Positions 4,725 to 5,630 of a DNA stretch of 5,630 nucleotides are shown here, piece by piece (positions within the stretch are counted from its first letter, which is position 1; every line of letters starts with the position of its first letter). Source of the stretch: a bacterium (lineage in GTDB: Bacteria > Patescibacteriota > Microgenomatia > JAUYPR01); NCBI GenBank assembly GCA_030695785.1, contig JAUYPR010000053.1:1-5630 (forward strand). Reading direction: 5' to 3'. The translations under genes and the position numbers were made by a program. The notes under the pieces were generated by a model, which was not told where the DNA came from, did no database searches, and was given only the letters and a program-made list of their open reading frames with translations.

Positions 4725-5630
4725 TTACTTCTCCTCCGTTGACAAATTCAGCCCTTTTTCGACGAGTGTCTTCTCCACCGCATCAATCGATTTTCCACCA
4801 AGGTTCCGAACACGACGTAAAGAGCCGCGAGAGTATCCCGCGAGATCGCCAATCGTTTCGATTCCAGCCGCCTTGAGGCTGTTCACGATTCGAATAGGAA
4901 GATCGAGTTCATCCACCAACTGGCGTTTTGCCGCTTCGGCTTTTCGATCTACCTTTGCCGTCGTCCCCACCGTCTTCTCCGGATGGACAAACAGGGTAAA
5001 GTGATCAACGAGCACGCTTGCCGCTTGCACCAAACATTCCGACGGCGTTCTCGTCCCGTTCGTCGTGATGTCAATGGTGAGCTTGTCAAAGTTGGTAATA
5101 CGGCCAACCCGTGTTGCCTCGACCGTGTAATTCACCCGAACGACTGGCGAGAAAAGCGCATCCACCGGAATCACTCCAATTTCCTCGGATGGCCGCTCGT
5201 CAGCGCTTGAATATCCTTTCCCTTGTTCGATCACTATCTCCATTTCCAATGACACGCCTTTCGCTATGGTCGTGATCGGTTGTTCGGGATTTGCAATGGT
5301 TGCACCGGCCGGTAGCTCAATATCCGAAGCTTTCACCTCACGCAATCCCTTCACTTTCAACGTCGCGATCCCCTTCTCTTTCCCATCCAGGCGGACATGA
5401 ATCTTTTTGAGATTGAGAATCATCATCACGACATCTTCTGACACGCCCTCGAGACTCGTAAACTGATGTGCCGCACCCCGAATATTCACCTGTGTGATTG
5501 CAGCACCGGATAAACTGGATAAGAGTGCACGCCGCAGACTGTTTCCAATCGTTTGGCCGTACCCTTGCTCCAATGGCTCAATCACAAAGCGACCATATTC
5601 TGGCCGTTCTTCTTCAGGAATAATCCGAAT
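4725..5630 (-). CDS. rpoA: RNA polymerase alpha subunit, N-terminus beyond window
   Basis: Alpha dimerises to seed assembly of the polymerase core and contacts upstream promoter DNA and activators. The 301 visible residues are open at the right edge. The GTG at 5585 is internal, because the frame continues upstream as EYGRFVIEPLEQGYG, which matches the family; only about the first 10-15 residues are missing. The N-terminal domain shows GNSLRRALLSSLSGAA (29-44), the dimer/core-binding helix. The C-terminal domain begins near VDELDLPIRIVNSLKA. The DNA-contact residues of E. coli R265, N268, K298 and S299 are present as R247, N250, K280 and S281, while E302 is Ala and C269 is Ser. UP-element reading is therefore probably retained. 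It is followed by rplQ after three bases; genes such as rpsD, rpsK and rpsM would be expected upstream. Confidence 0.98.
   Translation of the reverse strand: MRIIPEEERPEYGRFVIEPLEQGYGQTIGNSLRRALLSSLSGAAITQVNIRGAAHQFTSLEGVSEDVVMMILNLKKIHVRLDGKEKGIATLKVKGLREVKASDIELPAGATIANPEQPITTIAKGVSLEMEIVIEQGKGYSSADERPSEEIGVIPVDALFSPVVRVNYTVEATRVGRITNFDKLTIDITTNGTRTPSECLVQAASVLVDHFTLFVHPEKTVGTTAKVDRKAEAAKRQLVDELDLPIRIVNSLKAAGIETIGDLAGYSRGSLRRVRNLGGKSIDAVEKTLVEKGLNLSTEEK
4731..4737 (-). promoter_or_regulatory. Shine-Dalgarno of rplQ
   Basis: GGAGGAG on the minus strand, nine bases before the rplQ ATG and inside the 3' end of rpoA. It is the strongest ribosome binding site in the window and shows that this organism does use Shine-Dalgarno initiation in its ribosomal operon. 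Confidence 0.8.

Noticed and set aside
4725..5585. rpoA starting at the GTG at 5585
   Set aside because: The frame stays open to the window edge and the upstream residues (EYGRF before VIEPLEQGYG) match the family, so this GTG is an internal valine.
1..5630. CRISPR array, tRNA, rRNA or insertion sequence
   Set aside because: I saw no regularly spaced direct repeats, no cloverleaf-like sequence and no transposase motifs or terminal repeats.

Overview
The window is a compact bacterial chromosome segment made almost entirely of housekeeping genes, with one broken gene at the left edge. A standard genetic code fits: the D-2-hydroxyacid dehydrogenase, rplM and rplQ all end in TGA at the place their families end, so TGA is a stop, which argues against Gracilibacteria/SR1-type lineages. 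Short gaps, 4-base start/stop overlaps, an IMP dehydrogenase without CBS domains and apparently leaderless genes suggest a small-genome bacterium, possibly a Patescibacteria/CPR lineage. That placement is an impression from protein style, not a demonstrated assignment.

Layout. (1) Positions 1-299, plus strand: the N-terminal part of a Type III restriction (Res-type) helicase, open at the window edge. It appears to have lost its Walker A motif and then runs into unrelated sequence and a stop. (2) 300-382: a short non-coding stretch with small inverted repeats between convergent genes. (3) 383-1393, minus: a D-lactate-dehydrogenase-like D-2-hydroxyacid dehydrogenase. (4) 1394-1437: a 44-base divergent promoter region. 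(5) 1438-2523, plus: a CBS-less IMP dehydrogenase (guaB). (6) 2566-3507, plus: a 313-residue sigma-70 family factor lacking region 1.1, with an altered region 3.0. (7) 3524 to the right edge, minus: the end of the ribosomal alpha operon, transcribed rpoA-rplQ-rplM-rpsI, with a 3-base gap and then two ATGA overlaps.

The most interesting structure is the dehydrogenase/guaB intergenic region. An 8-bp perfect inverted repeat (1402-1409 / 1425-1432) places a TATAAT -10 box on each strand, each 17 bp from the same weak -35 match formed by the opposite arm. The two core promoters occupy the same DNA. Their predicted start points fall on or within about two bases of the two start codons, so both mRNAs look leaderless. 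The sigma gene has a similar arrangement. The ribosomal operon instead uses clear Shine-Dalgarno sequences at rplQ and rpsI. The remaining genes are ordinary core functions: transcription (alpha subunit, sigma), translation (L17, L13, S9) and GMP synthesis. I see no CRISPR array, tRNA, rRNA, intact mobile element or clearly new multi-gene system.
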